Of a stretch of DNA of 17,389 bases, positions 6,161 through 15,171 are shown piece after piece. Source of the stretch: a bacterium (GTDB lineage: Bacteria > Chloroflexota > Dormibacteria > UBA8260 > Bog-877); contig JAJYWT010000184.1 of NCBI GenBank assembly GCA_021791345.1, positions 1 to 17,389 of the forward strand. Direction: 5' to 3'. The notes beneath the pieces are model-generated. The model saw only the letters and a program-made list of their open reading frames with translations. It was not told where the DNA came from and made no database searches. The position numbers and the translations under genes are program-made. The stretch's first letter is position 1. Each line of letters begins with the position of its first letter.

Positions 6161-7129
6161 ATGCGAGTAGCGGTCACCGGCGGGACCGGCTTTGTGGGCA
6201 CGCATCTGGTGCCGCAGCTGCTCGAGCACGGGCACGAGCTGCGGGTTATCGCCCGAGGGGCGCGCTCCAGCAGGCTGCCCGAGGGTCTCTCACCGACCTT
6301 CGGGGACGTGGTGAGCGGCGAGGGGCTGGAGGCGGCCTTCACGGGGGCTGACGTGGTGGTCAACCTGGTGGCGGTGATCCGCAACCAGGGGGTCCAGACC
6401 TTCGAGGCCGTCAACGCCAACGGCACCCGGAACGTGGTCGAGGCCGCGACCCGGGCCGGGGTGCGCCGGGTGGTGCAGCTCTCCGCCATCGGTGCCGACC
6501 CCGACCCCCGGTTTCCGTACCTGTTCAGCAAGTGGCAGGGAGAGCAGTGGCTGCAGGGGAGCGACCGGGAATGGGTGATCCTGCGCTCGTCGGTCATCTT
6601 CGGCGAAGGCGATGGGTTCTTCACCCTGCTGGCCAAGGCGATCAGCATGCCGGCGCCCTTCCTGGTCATTCCCGGCGATGGCACCGCCACCTTCCAACCC
6701 ATCGCCGCCGACGATGTCGCACGCTGCCTGCTGGCGGCGGTTGAGGACCCCGATCGCGCGGGGCACATCTACGAGATCGGGGGACCGGACCAGATGACGC
6801 TTGAGGAGATCACTCTGGCGGTGGCCGAGGCGATCGGAAAGGACTGGTTCGGCATCAGCAAGCGCCGTCCGCTGCACCTGGATCCGCGGATGATCCGGCC
6901 CGCCGCAGCGGTGATGGACCGGCTGATGCGCAATCCGCTGGTGACACCGCAGCAGCTGGACATGCTCGTCAAGCCCAATGTGGCGGCCAGGGACGCGGTC
7001 CTGAGCCAATTCGGCTTCGAGCCCAAGCCGCTCGGTCCCAACCTCGACTACCTGCGCCAACCCAAGCGCTGGCCGTTCAGCCTCCTCGACCAGGGCACCG
7101 CCAGGTTGCGCAATCAGCGGCCGTCCTGA
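6161..7129 (+). CDS. NAD(P)-binding epimerase/NDUFA9-like atypical SDR protein
   Basis: The 322-residue protein begins with a Rossmann nucleotide site, VTGGTGFVGTHL (5-16, GxxGxxG), followed by GDV and the NLVAVIRNQG strand. A Y-x3-K pair (Y120, K124 in PYLFSK) with the preceding LSAIGAD fits the SDR active-site layout. The middle IFGEGDGFF and later TFQPIAADDVA, YEIGGPDQMTLEEI match the NDUFA9-like/atypical SDR group often annotated as NAD(P)H-binding or complex I NDUFA9 subunit-like. The substrate cannot be read from sequence. The ATG at 6161 starts directly at the Rossmann strand, as expected; only a distant GAGGT (overlapping the HU-like stop) could serve as a ribosome site, so coupling to the upstream gene is likely. 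The soluble protein should be cytoplasmic or membrane-associated. Confidence 0.88.
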   Translation: MRVAVTGGTGFVGTHLVPQLLEHGHELRVIARGARSSRLPEGLSPTFGDVVSGEGLEAAFTGADVVVNLVAVIRNQGVQTFEAVNANGTRNVVEAATRAGVRRVVQLSAIGADPDPRFPYLFSKWQGEQWLQGSDREWVILRSSVIFGEGDGFFTLLAKAISMPAPFLVIPGDGTATFQPIAADDVARCLLAAVEDPDRAGHIYEIGGPDQMTLEEITLAVAEAIGKDWFGISKRRPLHLDPRMIRPAAAVMDRLMRNPLVTPQQLDMLVKPNVAARDAVLSQFGFEPKPLGPNLDYLRQPKRWPFSLLDQGTARLRNQRPS

Positions 7130-7136
7130 GACCCCA

Positions 7137-7142
7137 TAGATT
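7137..7142 (+). promoter_or_regulatory. Candidate -10 box before the SCP2 gene
   Basis: TAGATT lies eight bases after the epimerase-like stop in a short AT-richer patch. It could start a separate SCP2 transcript near 7149, though no -35 box is convincing. Read-through from the upstream gene is also plausible. Confidence 0.3.
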
Positions 7143-7186
7143 ATGAGCAATCATCGATTCTGCCCCGGTTGGGCGTGAGGAGAGCC

Positions 7187-7525
7187 ATGGCCGAAGTCGA
7201 GATGACCCCGCAGGACATCATGGACAAGATCCCCACCGCGTTTCAGGCGGAGAAGGCCCAGGGGGTGACCGCCACCTTCCAGTGGGACATATCCGGGGCT
7301 CAGGGCGGGCACTGGTATGTCCAGATCAAGGACGCCACCTGCGAGGTCCACCAGGGGGACGCCGAGGCGCCCAACATCACCCTCACGATCAGTGACGAAA
7401 ACTTCGTGAAGATGCTGACGGGGCGGCTGGACGGCACCATGGCCTTCATGACCGGCAAGCTCAAGGTGAAGGGGGACATGGGGCTGGCGATGAAGCTCCC
7501 ACAACTGTTCCGCCTCGGCTCCTGA
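7187..7525 (+). CDS. SCP2 sterol-binding domain protein
   Basis: A single-domain, 112-residue SCP2-type protein. Family members bind sterols, fatty acyl chains or other lipids in a hydrophobic tunnel. Visible features are the opening helix with IMDKIPTAF, the strand TATFQWDISG, the WYVQIKD strand, the PNITLTISDENFVKMLTGRLD stretch, and the C-terminal GKLKVKGDMGLAMKLPQLF that is typical of the domain. The ATG at 7187 follows GAGGAG (7177-7182) with a four-base spacing. The gene lies 57 bases after the epimerase-like gene on the same strand and ends 13 bases before the converging adnB stop. No catalytic partner is fused. A role in lipid transport or lipid-linked metabolism is inferred from the family alone. 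Confidence 0.88.
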   Translation: MAEVEMTPQDIMDKIPTAFQAEKAQGVTATFQWDISGAQGGHWYVQIKDATCEVHQGDAEAPNITLTISDENFVKMLTGRLDGTMAFMTGKLKVKGDMGLAMKLPQLFRLGS

Positions 7526-7538
7526 CCGACGACCGAGC

Positions 7539-10500
7539 TCACGAGCGGCGGTCGAGACGCTCCGGGCAGAGGACCGCGTAGGCGCAGGTGGCGCACGGGC
7601 GGTCGGGCACCTCGCGACCGGTCAGTTCGGCATCCGTGATCGTGCGCTGGGCCAGCTCTGAGGCCCAGCGCAGGGTCGCGGCCGCGGCTTGCGCGCTGCA
7701 GTCCACCGACAGGGTCTCGCCCGAGCGCAGCATCACGATGGCCGCCTGGGTTGCGGAACCCTGCCCCCGCAGCCGGGAGTACGCCATCGCGTAGAGGCGC
7801 AGCTGATGGGAGTAGCTCTCGAACTGAGTCGTGGTGAGTTCGCGATTCGTCTTGTAGTCGACCACCAGCGGCCTCCCGTCGGCGGCCAGCGCCACTCGGT
7901 CGATCGCCCCCACCAGCTCGGGGAGCTCAGGGGCTGCCCACTCGCGCCACACGAAGGGCACCTCGACTCCCAGGGTGGGTAGTGCTGCCACCGGGAGACG
8001 ACTGTAGGAGTGCAGCATGCGGCTGGCATCCTCAAGCTCCGACGCCGACAGCCCCGGATCCAGCTGCGCCAACCAGCGGTTGAGCTCGGCGGGTGTCGGT
8101 GGCCCCTCGGAGCAGCCGCGGTGGACCTGCTCCAACACCCGGTGCACCAGCGAGCCCACCGCCATCGCCTGGCTTCTCAACTCAATCGCGCCAGCCTCCG
8201 AAGGGAGCTCGTCGTCCACCTGGGGCAGGGGGTCAGGGATCCCGGCCACATGGCGAAACCAGAACTGCCGCGGACAGGCTTCGAGCATCTGCAGGGCGCT
8301 GAAGCTGATCCTCCCCACCGAGGGCCGAGGGGGAGGACCCGCGGTGCTGCCCTCCGCGGCCAGGGCTGCCGCCAGGGCCCCACTTGGCAATGGAGGGGGG
8401 ATCGGACCCTCGGCGGCCGCTCGGGGCTGCGGGGCGGCCGGCGCTGCCCAGGGGAGGGTCACCGCCTCCGGGAACCCGGGCAGGGCCCGAACCCAGCCAG
8501 GCTCGCCGGAGGCGGCCACCCGGACCAGCTCGGCATACTCGCCCTTCCCCAGGTCACCGGCACGGGCCGCCTCCAGCAGCTCGTCCATCACCTTGGTCTT
8601 GTTCTTCAGCCCTGAGCGCGTGGTGGTCACCAGCAGCAGGTCCTTGGCTCTGGTCATGGCCACATAGACCAGGCGGCGGTGTTCCTCCGCGGGGACCCGG
8701 GCATCCGGTGTCCCCTTCCAACGGGCGCCGGCCGCAGTGTCGCGACCCGTCAATCGGGGCACCACGACCGCCTGCTGCTGGCGGTCCCACACCACCGCCG
8801 CTCGCGACCGCTGGTGGTGGGGGCGGCAGTCGGCGAGGACGACCACCGGCCACTCCAACCCCTTGGCGCGATGGATGGTGCTGATTGTCACCAGAGGCCG
8901 GTCATCCGGCGGGGGCGGCTCGACCTCACCACCAAGCTCGCTCATCGTGTCGAGCCGGGCGAGGAACTCGGAGAGACCGAGCCACCGCTCCGGCGCGGCG
9001 GACAGTGCCATCCGCAGGAGGTGCCTGATGGCAGCCAGGGAGCGGTCCCCCTGGTCTTCTCCTCGCAACTGCAACGCTTGGTGGTAGGGCAGCAGGCGGC
9101 CCTGCCGCAGGGCCGCCTGCAGCACCTCGGCCGCGGGCCGGTGCGCCGCCAGCCCGCGCAGCTCCACGACCAGCTCGGAAAGCTCCTGGACGCGCTGGGC
9201 AGCCGCCGCGTCCAGGAGATCACCGGCGGCAGCGGCGCGGGCGCGCGCGGCCAGCGATTGGTCGAAGGAATCCCCAGCGCGGGCCAGGATCGAAATCTGC
9301 TGGTCGGAGACCCTCCCCCAGGCGGACTGCAGCATGCGCACCCAGGCCTCGTCGTCATCATCATCGGCCACCGCCCGCAGCAGGGCCAGCACGTCCTTGA
9401 CCTCGGGCCGATCCAGCAGCCCGCCCGTCGCGGTCCGGAACGGGATCCCGTGCCGGCGCAGGGCCTCTTCCAGCGGCTGCCCAAGGCGGCCGAAGGTGTA
9501 GGCGAGAACAGCGAAGTCCCCGTATCCCACCGCCCGGAGGCCGTCCTTGCCGGGCAGCCCGTGGCGGTGCACCGCCGCGATGAAGCTCGCGATACCCTCC
9601 GCCTCATCCTCCGGAGTCGGCGCCACCCCGAGCCAGACCGGCGTTGCCGGCTCGGCCGCTCGCACCACCTCCATCGGGTGGTCTCCGGCGAACTGCGGAT
9701 CAGCCCGGATCACATGATCGGCCGCGCTCAGGATCGGTGCCAGGGAGCGGTGGTTCCTGGAGAGCCGGAAGGAGCGCCCCGGAGACTGGTCCAGGGTTCC
9801 CGGCTGGGCGTCGCGAAAGGCGAAGATGGACTGGCGGGCATCCCCGACCACGAACAGCTTGCGCTGGTCAGGCCCCACCAGCTTGTCCAACAGGGCGGCC
9901 TGGATCGGGCTGGTGTCCTGATGTTCGTCGACGATCACCAGCTGAAAGTTGCGTTCGCACCAGCTTGCCAGCGGCGCAGACTTCTCCAGACAATCCAGCG
10001 CCTGCCGGAGCAACCCATCAAAGTCGAGACTCCGCCGGGCCCGCAGACGCTCCTCGTACTCCTCCCACACCGCCAGGGTCACGCTCAGCGCAATCCGGTG
10101 CCACAGGATCTCGGATTCGTCGTCCCCGCGGCTCAGAAAGCCCCGGTAGGCATCCTCCGACCGCCGCCTGCATGCCTCAGGGGAAAGGTCGGTAGAGCGC
10201 AGGCGGGCCACGGCCTCGCCAGCCGCACCGGCGACCGCGAGCAGGGCGCGGGGCGGCAGCTCGAACTCCTGGAGGTCCCAGACCTGGTCGGACTCGGCAA
10301 GCCTGTCGCGAACCGCGGTGACCACCGACTCCAGCTCCTGCGCGGAGTCCACCTCGTCCAGCATGCGCAGCTGACGGGGCACCCCGGCCAGATACGGCAT
10401 CTCCGCCAAGAGCCTCCTCGCCACATGGTGGAACGTCCCGATCCAGGCTCCCTGCAGCTGCTGCCCCGGTACGGCGACCGGACCCCCAAACTCCTGGAGG

Positions 10501-10739
10501 GTCGCCCCGATGCGCTCCTTGAGTTCGTTGGCGGCCCGCTCCGTGAAGGTCACGGCGAGAATCCGGGGCGGCGGGATGCCGTCGAGCACCGCCACGCTGT
10601 AGAGCGTCGCCATGGTGGTGGTCTTGCCGCTCCCGGCCGCCGCGACCACCTTGATCGGCCCGCGCCCCAGCTGCTCTACCACCTGGCGCTGCTCGTCACT
10701 GAGCCGGGCCAGGAGGACATCCCTCGGGCCGAGGCTCAC
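7539..10739 (-). CDS. adnB: AdnB-like UvrD-type helicase with C-terminal RecB-family nuclease
   Basis: The 1066-residue protein joins a superfamily 1A motor to a PD-(D/E)XK nuclease. Motor motifs are intact: Walker A AAAGSGKT (33-40), TFTERAANELKERIG (Ia), VDEHQD (270-275), GDARQSIFAFRDA (299-311), RNHRS (328-332), TIHRAKGLEW (621-630) and VYVAMTRAKD (691-700). The nuclease has H866 (GSLVH), D947 (GAIDR), D961 and K963 (VDYKT) and QLRLYA. Four cysteines (C822, C1049, C1052, C1058) flank it as expected for an Fe-S cluster. Having both motor and Fe-S nuclease, with a similarly built partner, fits mycobacterial-type AdnAB rather than AddAB or RecBCD. The GTG start at 10739 overlaps the adnA stop as GTGA. 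The frame is open to 10811, but that extension lies within adnA and lacks conservation. AdnAB resects double-strand breaks for recombination. Confidence 0.92.
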   Translation of the reverse strand: MSLGPRDVLLARLSDEQRQVVEQLGRGPIKVVAAAGSGKTTTMATLYSVAVLDGIPPPRILAVTFTERAANELKERIGATLQEFGGPVAVPGQQLQGAWIGTFHHVARRLLAEMPYLAGVPRQLRMLDEVDSAQELESVVTAVRDRLAESDQVWDLQEFELPPRALLAVAGAAGEAVARLRSTDLSPEACRRRSEDAYRGFLSRGDDESEILWHRIALSVTLAVWEEYEERLRARRSLDFDGLLRQALDCLEKSAPLASWCERNFQLVIVDEHQDTSPIQAALLDKLVGPDQRKLFVVGDARQSIFAFRDAQPGTLDQSPGRSFRLSRNHRSLAPILSAADHVIRADPQFAGDHPMEVVRAAEPATPVWLGVAPTPEDEAEGIASFIAAVHRHGLPGKDGLRAVGYGDFAVLAYTFGRLGQPLEEALRRHGIPFRTATGGLLDRPEVKDVLALLRAVADDDDDEAWVRMLQSAWGRVSDQQISILARAGDSFDQSLAARARAAAAGDLLDAAAAQRVQELSELVVELRGLAAHRPAAEVLQAALRQGRLLPYHQALQLRGEDQGDRSLAAIRHLLRMALSAAPERWLGLSEFLARLDTMSELGGEVEPPPPDDRPLVTISTIHRAKGLEWPVVVLADCRPHHQRSRAAVVWDRQQQAVVVPRLTGRDTAAGARWKGTPDARVPAEEHRRLVYVAMTRAKDLLLVTTTRSGLKNKTKVMDELLEAARAGDLGKGEYAELVRVAASGEPGWVRALPGFPEAVTLPWAAPAAPQPRAAAEGPIPPPLPSGALAAALAAEGSTAGPPPRPSVGRISFSALQMLEACPRQFWFRHVAGIPDPLPQVDDELPSEAGAIELRSQAMAVGSLVHRVLEQVHRGCSEGPPTPAELNRWLAQLDPGLSASELEDASRMLHSYSRLPVAALPTLGVEVPFVWREWAAPELPELVGAIDRVALAADGRPLVVDYKTNRELTTTQFESYSHQLRLYAMAYSRLRGQGSATQAAIVMLRSGETLSVDCSAQAAAATLRWASELAQRTITDAELTGREVPDRPCATCAYAVLCPERLDRRS

Positions 10740-13700
10740 GGCTGTGGCACCGGCAGCCGGTGCGCACGCCCGACGCTGCCCTCCCCATCGCAGCAGAAAC
10801 CAAGCGCACATCCTTGGTAGCCGCGGCAGGTGTACTTGTCATGGCGGGGCGCGGCCGGGCGGCGTCCCTCACTAATGATCGTCGCCTGGCGAGCGATCTC
10901 CACTTCGATGCGGTCGATCTCTGTCCAGGTCAGCAGCGTCTCGGAGCGGCCAACCCGCTCGCCGCCCTCCCCGAGTCGGAACCCTCGGGTGGGGAACCCC
11001 GGGCGCCGGGGATCCTCGGCGCTCAGGTACCAGTTGCGCGCACCGGTCGGCAGCTCGCCGTCCAACCCCTCGGCCAGAACTCCGGCTCGGGCCGCCAGCA
11101 CGTAGATCGGCAGCTGCCAGTTGGACGGCCCGGCGTCCTGAGCGGGATCGCCGAACACCTCACGTCTCATCTCGGGAACCGAGGGCAACTCGGCCTCGGT
11201 GGTCTTGTAGTCGACGACTTCCAGGGCTCCGTCGGCTCGGCGCCAGAGGGCGTCCACCTTGCCCCGCAACGAGTGGGAGGGTTGGTCGAGCTGGAATGGG
11301 ATCTCGCTCGCGAGGCTGTGCCCCATGGTCGCACCGGTGATGACGGACTCCTCCCAGCGCCGCACCAGGCGCTGCAGCCACAGCTCCACGTACAGCGCTT
11401 GCAGCGGGTCGACCAGACGCGCCCGCACCTCGGGCATCAGCTCGTCACGGACAAAGCGGTTGGCCGACGCGGCGAAGTCGGCGGCGGGCTGCCCTCCCGC
11501 AACCTGCTCTCGGTGAAACCGGTCCAGCAGCCGGTGCGCCATGGTCCCCAGCACGGCGGGATACGTGTCCCGACGGCGCAGGCGGAGCGTCGCGTAGTGG
11601 TAGAGGCGCGGGCAGCCCAACCACGCCGCCAGCGAGGTGGCGCTCAGATCCCGGCTCGCCGATACCGGGGCTCCGGAGGTGGGGTCCCAGGGGACGATCC
11701 AGCCCATGATCTGCGCGGCATCAGCGGCCACCTCGGGGCCTCCCCGCTCCCCCAGCTCGGCGTCCCCCGGGCCGGGTCCGGCGGCGGCCAGGGCGCACAG
11801 CTCCGACCGCGTCAGCGGAAACTGGCGCGGCGCGGGGCCCTCGGCGATCCCCTCCAGCTCCAAGCCCGTGAGGTACGCCGAGCGCCCGGCTCCCTGCCTC
11901 GCCTCCCGATGACTCCAGGAGAGGACGGTGCGCTCCCGGGCCCGACTCAGGGCCACCAGCAGCAGCCGGAGCTCAAGTTCCGACGTCGACTGGGGAGAGC
12001 CGATGACCTCGTCCAGCTCGGGCACCAGCTCCATGAGCTGCTGAGCCTCGGACGTTCCCAGGATGCCGCCTTCCCCTGGCCTCCCGGGGTCAGCGTCGGC
12101 CGTCATCCCTGGCACGAACACCCAGCGCCAGCTCAACCCCTTGGCTCGTTGGACCGAGGTGACCGTCACCGCCGACTCCATCCGGAGATGGGTCGGGGTC
12201 TGTTCGGGCCCGGCCCGCCGCACCGCGGTCTGGAGCAGATCCACCCACTGGGAGAGGTTGGTGGCGGAAGTGCGGCCAACGCTGACCGCCACCCGGGCCT
12301 CCTCGAGGATGCCGGCCAACTGACTGATGGCAGAGGCGCTCGCGGGCTCGTGGAGGGCAAGCTCGACCAGCCCGAGGCTGCGCTCCAACTCCAGCACCAG
12401 CTGCGTGAAATCGGCGTGAGCCATCACCTGGGTGGTGCGGCCCGGTCCACCCCCACCCAGCCGCTGCCAGAGCAGGGCCGGTGCCCTGGCGGGATCCGCA
12501 GCGCCCGGCACCCGAAGGGCATGGCGGACCAGGGCCCGGCCCAGCGGCTCCTGAGCTCGGGCGGCCTCCTGGCGGAGTTCCCAGATCCGGGCCGGAGCCA
12601 ACCCGTGCGGTCCAAGTCCGAGGCACTCCGCGACCGCTGCGTCGTCCTCAGGCTTCGTCAGCGCCACCAGCCAGGCGAGCACCACCCGACCCACCACGCT
12701 TTCGGACCAGCGGTGCTGATCCACCGCCACCGGCACCTCGACCTCGGACATCGCCGCCCGCACCGCCGCCATCTGACGCGCCGGATCCCAGAGGAGCACC
12801 GCCACCTCTTCGTAGCGCAGCTCGCCGCTCAAATGCGCACGCCGGATCTCCCGAGCGATGCTCAGGGCCTCGTGGAGCTCGTCGGAAGCGGTCCAGATCT
12901 CCACCCCCTTGGGAGGGTCAGCGCGCAGGGCGGCAAGCTCCCGCTCGGCTGCATCCGCGCTCCATCCCATGCCACTGGCCCCCAGCCACGCCACGGCCGC
13001 ACAGGCCCAGGCCGCACCCCGGTCGCCCAACTCCCATTCCGTCGGGTGGAACTCGAGAGGGTAGGCCTCATCGAGAAATCGAGGGCTCGGACCGCGGAAC
13101 GACGGAATCGACACGCGACGGTCCCCCGCCATGACCAACCGACGCGGTTCGCTCAGCCGCTGCCCGAGCAGACTGGTCAGCCGCCACTGCGCAAAGGAGA
13201 GCTCCTCAGCGTCATCGACCAGCAGCAGGTCCGCCCAGTTCGCCAGCCGGCTGGGGTCCTGCTCCAGGAGAGTGACCGCCTGGGTGGTGAGGTCGCGGGT
13301 ATCGCGGGCACCCATCCGCGCCAAGATGTCCTGGTAGCGGCCGGCGAGGAGCGCCAGCTCGACCAGCAGCCCCCGGTCGTCGCGCAGCCGGCTCGCGAGA
13401 ACGCCCGGCCCCACCAGCGACTGCTTGACCAGGGAGACGAACTCCAGGAGGTCATCGACACAGCCGGGATCGTCGGCCAGGGGATCCAGCCATCTGAGCA
13501 GGGGCCGAACTTCCTGCAACGCCTCCCGCATGGCCATCCACTCGCCGAGCCGACCCAGTGCCACCAGCGCGGTCGCGGGCTCCCCCAGTTCGCGGAGCAC
13601 ACACCGGGCCAGCCCCTCCTGGGTGACCAGCCTCGGAGCAAGATGGCATGGCGGCAGCAGGCTGGCGATGCGCGTCTCCAGGGCGAACAGCGCCTGGTGG

Positions 13701-13852
13701 CTGCGGGTCACAACCACCAACCGACTGGGATCCCCCCCCTCTGCCAGCCAGTGCGCCACCAGCCGTGCCAGCACCTCGGTCTTCCCGGACCGCGGCCCGC
13801 CGCTGATCCTGGTGGGACCGAGGACCGGGGGCGGGGCGCTCGGGTCAATCAC
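10736..13852 (-). CDS. adnA: AdnA-like helicase-nuclease subunit with a degenerate motor
   Basis: This 1038-residue protein is the partner of the following gene. Walker A is GGPRSGKT (18-25), but motif II reads VDDAEE (212-217) where active UvrD-type motors have DExQ, and the SVQRAKGLSW (566-575) and VALSRARER (633-641) motifs are the usual V and VI. The C-terminal nuclease looks complete: H773 (GTMAH), D867 (GKVDAL), D881 and K883 (VDYKT), and QLPIYV (913-918). Cysteines C747, C1009, C1015 and C1020 (or C1021) can hold an Fe-S cluster. Length and gene order (adnA before adnB) match the mycobacterial pair. The start is GTG, preceded by GGAGGG (13866-13861) at eight bases. I infer a two-nuclease enzyme in which AdnB supplies most of the motor force. 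Confidence 0.9.
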   Translation of the reverse strand: MIDPSAPPPVLGPTRISGGPRSGKTEVLARLVAHWLAEGGDPSRLVVVTRSHQALFALETRIASLLPPCHLAPRLVTQEGLARCVLRELGEPATALVALGRLGEWMAMREALQEVRPLLRWLDPLADDPGCVDDLLEFVSLVKQSLVGPGVLASRLRDDRGLLVELALLAGRYQDILARMGARDTRDLTTQAVTLLEQDPSRLANWADLLLVDDAEELSFAQWRLTSLLGQRLSEPRRLVMAGDRRVSIPSFRGPSPRFLDEAYPLEFHPTEWELGDRGAAWACAAVAWLGASGMGWSADAAERELAALRADPPKGVEIWTASDELHEALSIAREIRRAHLSGELRYEEVAVLLWDPARQMAAVRAAMSEVEVPVAVDQHRWSESVVGRVVLAWLVALTKPEDDAAVAECLGLGPHGLAPARIWELRQEAARAQEPLGRALVRHALRVPGAADPARAPALLWQRLGGGGPGRTTQVMAHADFTQLVLELERSLGLVELALHEPASASAISQLAGILEEARVAVSVGRTSATNLSQWVDLLQTAVRRAGPEQTPTHLRMESAVTVTSVQRAKGLSWRWVFVPGMTADADPGRPGEGGILGTSEAQQLMELVPELDEVIGSPQSTSELELRLLLVALSRARERTVLSWSHREARQGAGRSAYLTGLELEGIAEGPAPRQFPLTRSELCALAAAGPGPGDAELGERGGPEVAADAAQIMGWIVPWDPTSGAPVSASRDLSATSLAAWLGCPRLYHYATLRLRRRDTYPAVLGTMAHRLLDRFHREQVAGGQPAADFAASANRFVRDELMPEVRARLVDPLQALYVELWLQRLVRRWEESVITGATMGHSLASEIPFQLDQPSHSLRGKVDALWRRADGALEVVDYKTTEAELPSVPEMRREVFGDPAQDAGPSNWQLPIYVLAARAGVLAEGLDGELPTGARNWYLSAEDPRRPGFPTRGFRLGEGGERVGRSETLLTWTEIDRIEVEIARQATIISEGRRPAAPRHDKYTCRGYQGCALGFCCDGEGSVGRAHRLPVPQP

Positions 13853-13860
13853 CTCGCGGT

Positions 13861-13866
13861 CCCTCC
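13861..13866 (-). promoter_or_regulatory. Ribosome binding site of adnA
   Basis: GGAGGG on the minus strand lies eight bases before the GTG at 13852. It decides this GTG as the start of adnA. Confidence 0.6.
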
Positions 13867-14289
13867 GTGGAGAGACTGGCAGAGACGGTACGGCCGGGGC
13901 GCCGCCATGGCGCTCCGATAAGAGCTATCCGAGACTTCGACGCGGGGGCGCTCATGGTCCAGCGGGAGACGGCGTCGTCGGCATCTGCCAGCGAGGCCCT
14001 GACAGCCCCACGAGTGCGGCCCACCGGGCGCCCCGAGGCCCGGCACTAGCCCGGATGGAGAGGCACACGGTGCCGGTCGCTCAACTTCCCTCGTCCACAT
14101 CCAGCCGCGTCCCCCATGCCATGGCGAAGGTGCGCGCCCGCTCGCGCTCTCTGCGCAGCAAGGCGCCGGAACGATACCGCACATGTGTGCTGGCACGAGG
14201 GAGAGGATACGCCCGCGCCGACTGCCGATCCCACCAGCGTTCATCGCCGCCCGGGTGTCGCCCCGGCGGCGATGGAAGACCAATCGGGG
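13867..14289. other. Gene-free stretch upstream of adnA
   Basis: No supported gene is seen in these 423 bases. Open frames occur on both strands (for example minus 13849-14283) but show no domain and a composition rich in Arg/Pro/Gly, typical of GC-rich noise. It should hold the adnA promoter; no clear -35/-10 pair or LexA box could be found. The far end contains the hairpin after the TetR gene. Confidence 0.5.
14242..14274 (-). terminator. Strong hairpin after the TetR gene
   Basis: CATCGCCGCC (14242-14251) pairs perfectly with GGCGGCGATG (14265-14274); after one mismatch, three further pairs close a five-base loop. It begins 15 bases beyond the TetR stop on the minus strand. There is no T-run. 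Confidence 0.5.
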
Positions 14290-14919
14290 TCAGCCAGAGG
14301 CCAGAGTGGTCGGCCGCCGCTGCTCGGCCGGGTCCGCGGCTGGGAGCAGCGCGGACAGCACCCAGTCCGGCCGCAGCAGCCGGCTCAGGGTCGCCGCCAC
14401 CACGACGGCGTCATCGCCGCTGAGAAGACCTCCCGCCACCCCCTCAAGGATCGAGAGCATCAGGTGACCGAGCCTCGAGATGGACACGGCGTCCGAGAGG
14501 TCCTCCCCGACTCCGGCCTGGGCGAGAACCGACCGCTCCAACCCCTGGCTGATGGTGGCGCGCAGGCTGTCCAGCTGCCGCCGGGGCGGACCAGAGCTGG
14601 CGTCAACCAGCTGAAAGAGCAACCGATAGGACTTGGGACGGTCGGCGGCGAATGCCAGGAACCCGGTCAGCAGCCCCTCGAAATCCGGACGAGCGGTGGA
14701 TTCTCCCACCAACCCCAGCTGCCCCAGAATCCGGTCGGACTCCTGTGCCACCACCGCAAGCAGGGCCTCGGAGCGATTGTGGAAGTGACGATAGACGAGG
14801 GGTTTGCTCACCCCCGCCTGACTGGCGATCGTGTCCATCGTGGTCATCTCCAGCCCCCTGGCGACGAAAGACTCCAGACACGCATCCAGAAGCTGGCTTC
14901 GCCGCTCCGCCCACGGCAT
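14290..14919 (-). CDS. TetR/AcrR-family transcriptional regulator
   Basis: The 209-residue form has a classic TetR helix-turn-helix: LLDACLESFVARGLEMTTMD leading to TIASQAGVSKPLVYRHFHNRSE (30-51). An all-helical ligand-binding domain follows, including FEGLLTGFLAFAADRPKSYRLLF, which matches the usual C-terminal layout. Such proteins are dimeric repressors released by small ligands; the ligand is not predictable. ATG 14919 gives a normal family length, but no ribosome site is clear. The frame stays open to a TTG at 15078, with a GTG at 14976, so an N-terminal basic tail is possible. The gene is divergent from the peroxiredoxin-ALDH-thioesterase operon, and a palindrome in the shared upstream region overlaps its likely promoter, suggesting autoregulation and control of that operon. 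Confidence 0.88.
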   Translation of the reverse strand: MPWAERRSQLLDACLESFVARGLEMTTMDTIASQAGVSKPLVYRHFHNRSEALLAVVAQESDRILGQLGLVGESTARPDFEGLLTGFLAFAADRPKSYRLLFQLVDASSGPPRRQLDSLRATISQGLERSVLAQAGVGEDLSDAVSISRLGHLMLSILEGVAGGLLSGDDAVVVAATLSRLLRPDWVLSALLPAADPAEQRRPTTLASG

Positions 14920-15125
14920 CCGGCGGGAGCCGCTGGATGCCGGGCGCGCCCGTTCGCGGGCGGCCAGCCTGCCCACCGTGTGAATGGTGCCGGGAGGCAG
15001 CCAGGGAGCCGGTTGGCGTTCCTTGTTCACCGGAGGGAATCGTCCCGGTCCACACGCGGGGCAGGCGGCACCCCGCAACGCCTGGGCGGTCGGGCGTCGA
15101 CCGAGCCGGTCGGTGCAAAGCCACG

Positions 15126-15171
15126 ATGTGCCCTGGCTGCGATCACATCACCTCCCCTGCGATGGGCACAT
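15126..15171. repeat. Paired repeats upstream of the peroxiredoxin operon
   Basis: ATGTGCCC (15126-15133) and GGGCACAT (15164-15171) are perfect 8-bp inverted arms. Between them CTGCGAT occurs twice, at 15137-15143 and 15157-15163, exactly 20 bases apart. Two helical turns of spacing would place bound proteins on the same face of the DNA. Confidence 0.4.

Noticed and set aside
7143..7178. Eleven-codon leader frame (MSNHRFCPGWA) before the SCP2 gene, its stop touching the ribosome site
   Set aside because: It has no ribosome site of its own, and its ATG would lie upstream of the transcription start predicted from TAGATT. No regulatory residues stand out.
7530..7554. Small inverted repeat CGACCG/CGGTCG at the SCP2-adnB junction
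   Set aside because: Only six pairs with a long loop, and it overlaps the adnB coding end; too weak to call a terminator.
7808..7850. CGAAC and GTTCG half sites inside adnB, like a LexA box
   Set aside because: The halves are 13 bases apart instead of four and lie within coding sequence.
8679..13921. Two very long plus-strand open frames (8679-10820 and 10760-13921) antisense to adnB and adnA
   Set aside because: The minus-strand frames carry complete helicase and nuclease motifs. The plus-strand products have no family features.
13849..14283. Minus-strand 144-codon frame between the TetR gene and adnA
   Set aside because: No domain, Arg/Pro-rich composition and no ribosome site; it also overlaps the hairpin after the TetR gene.
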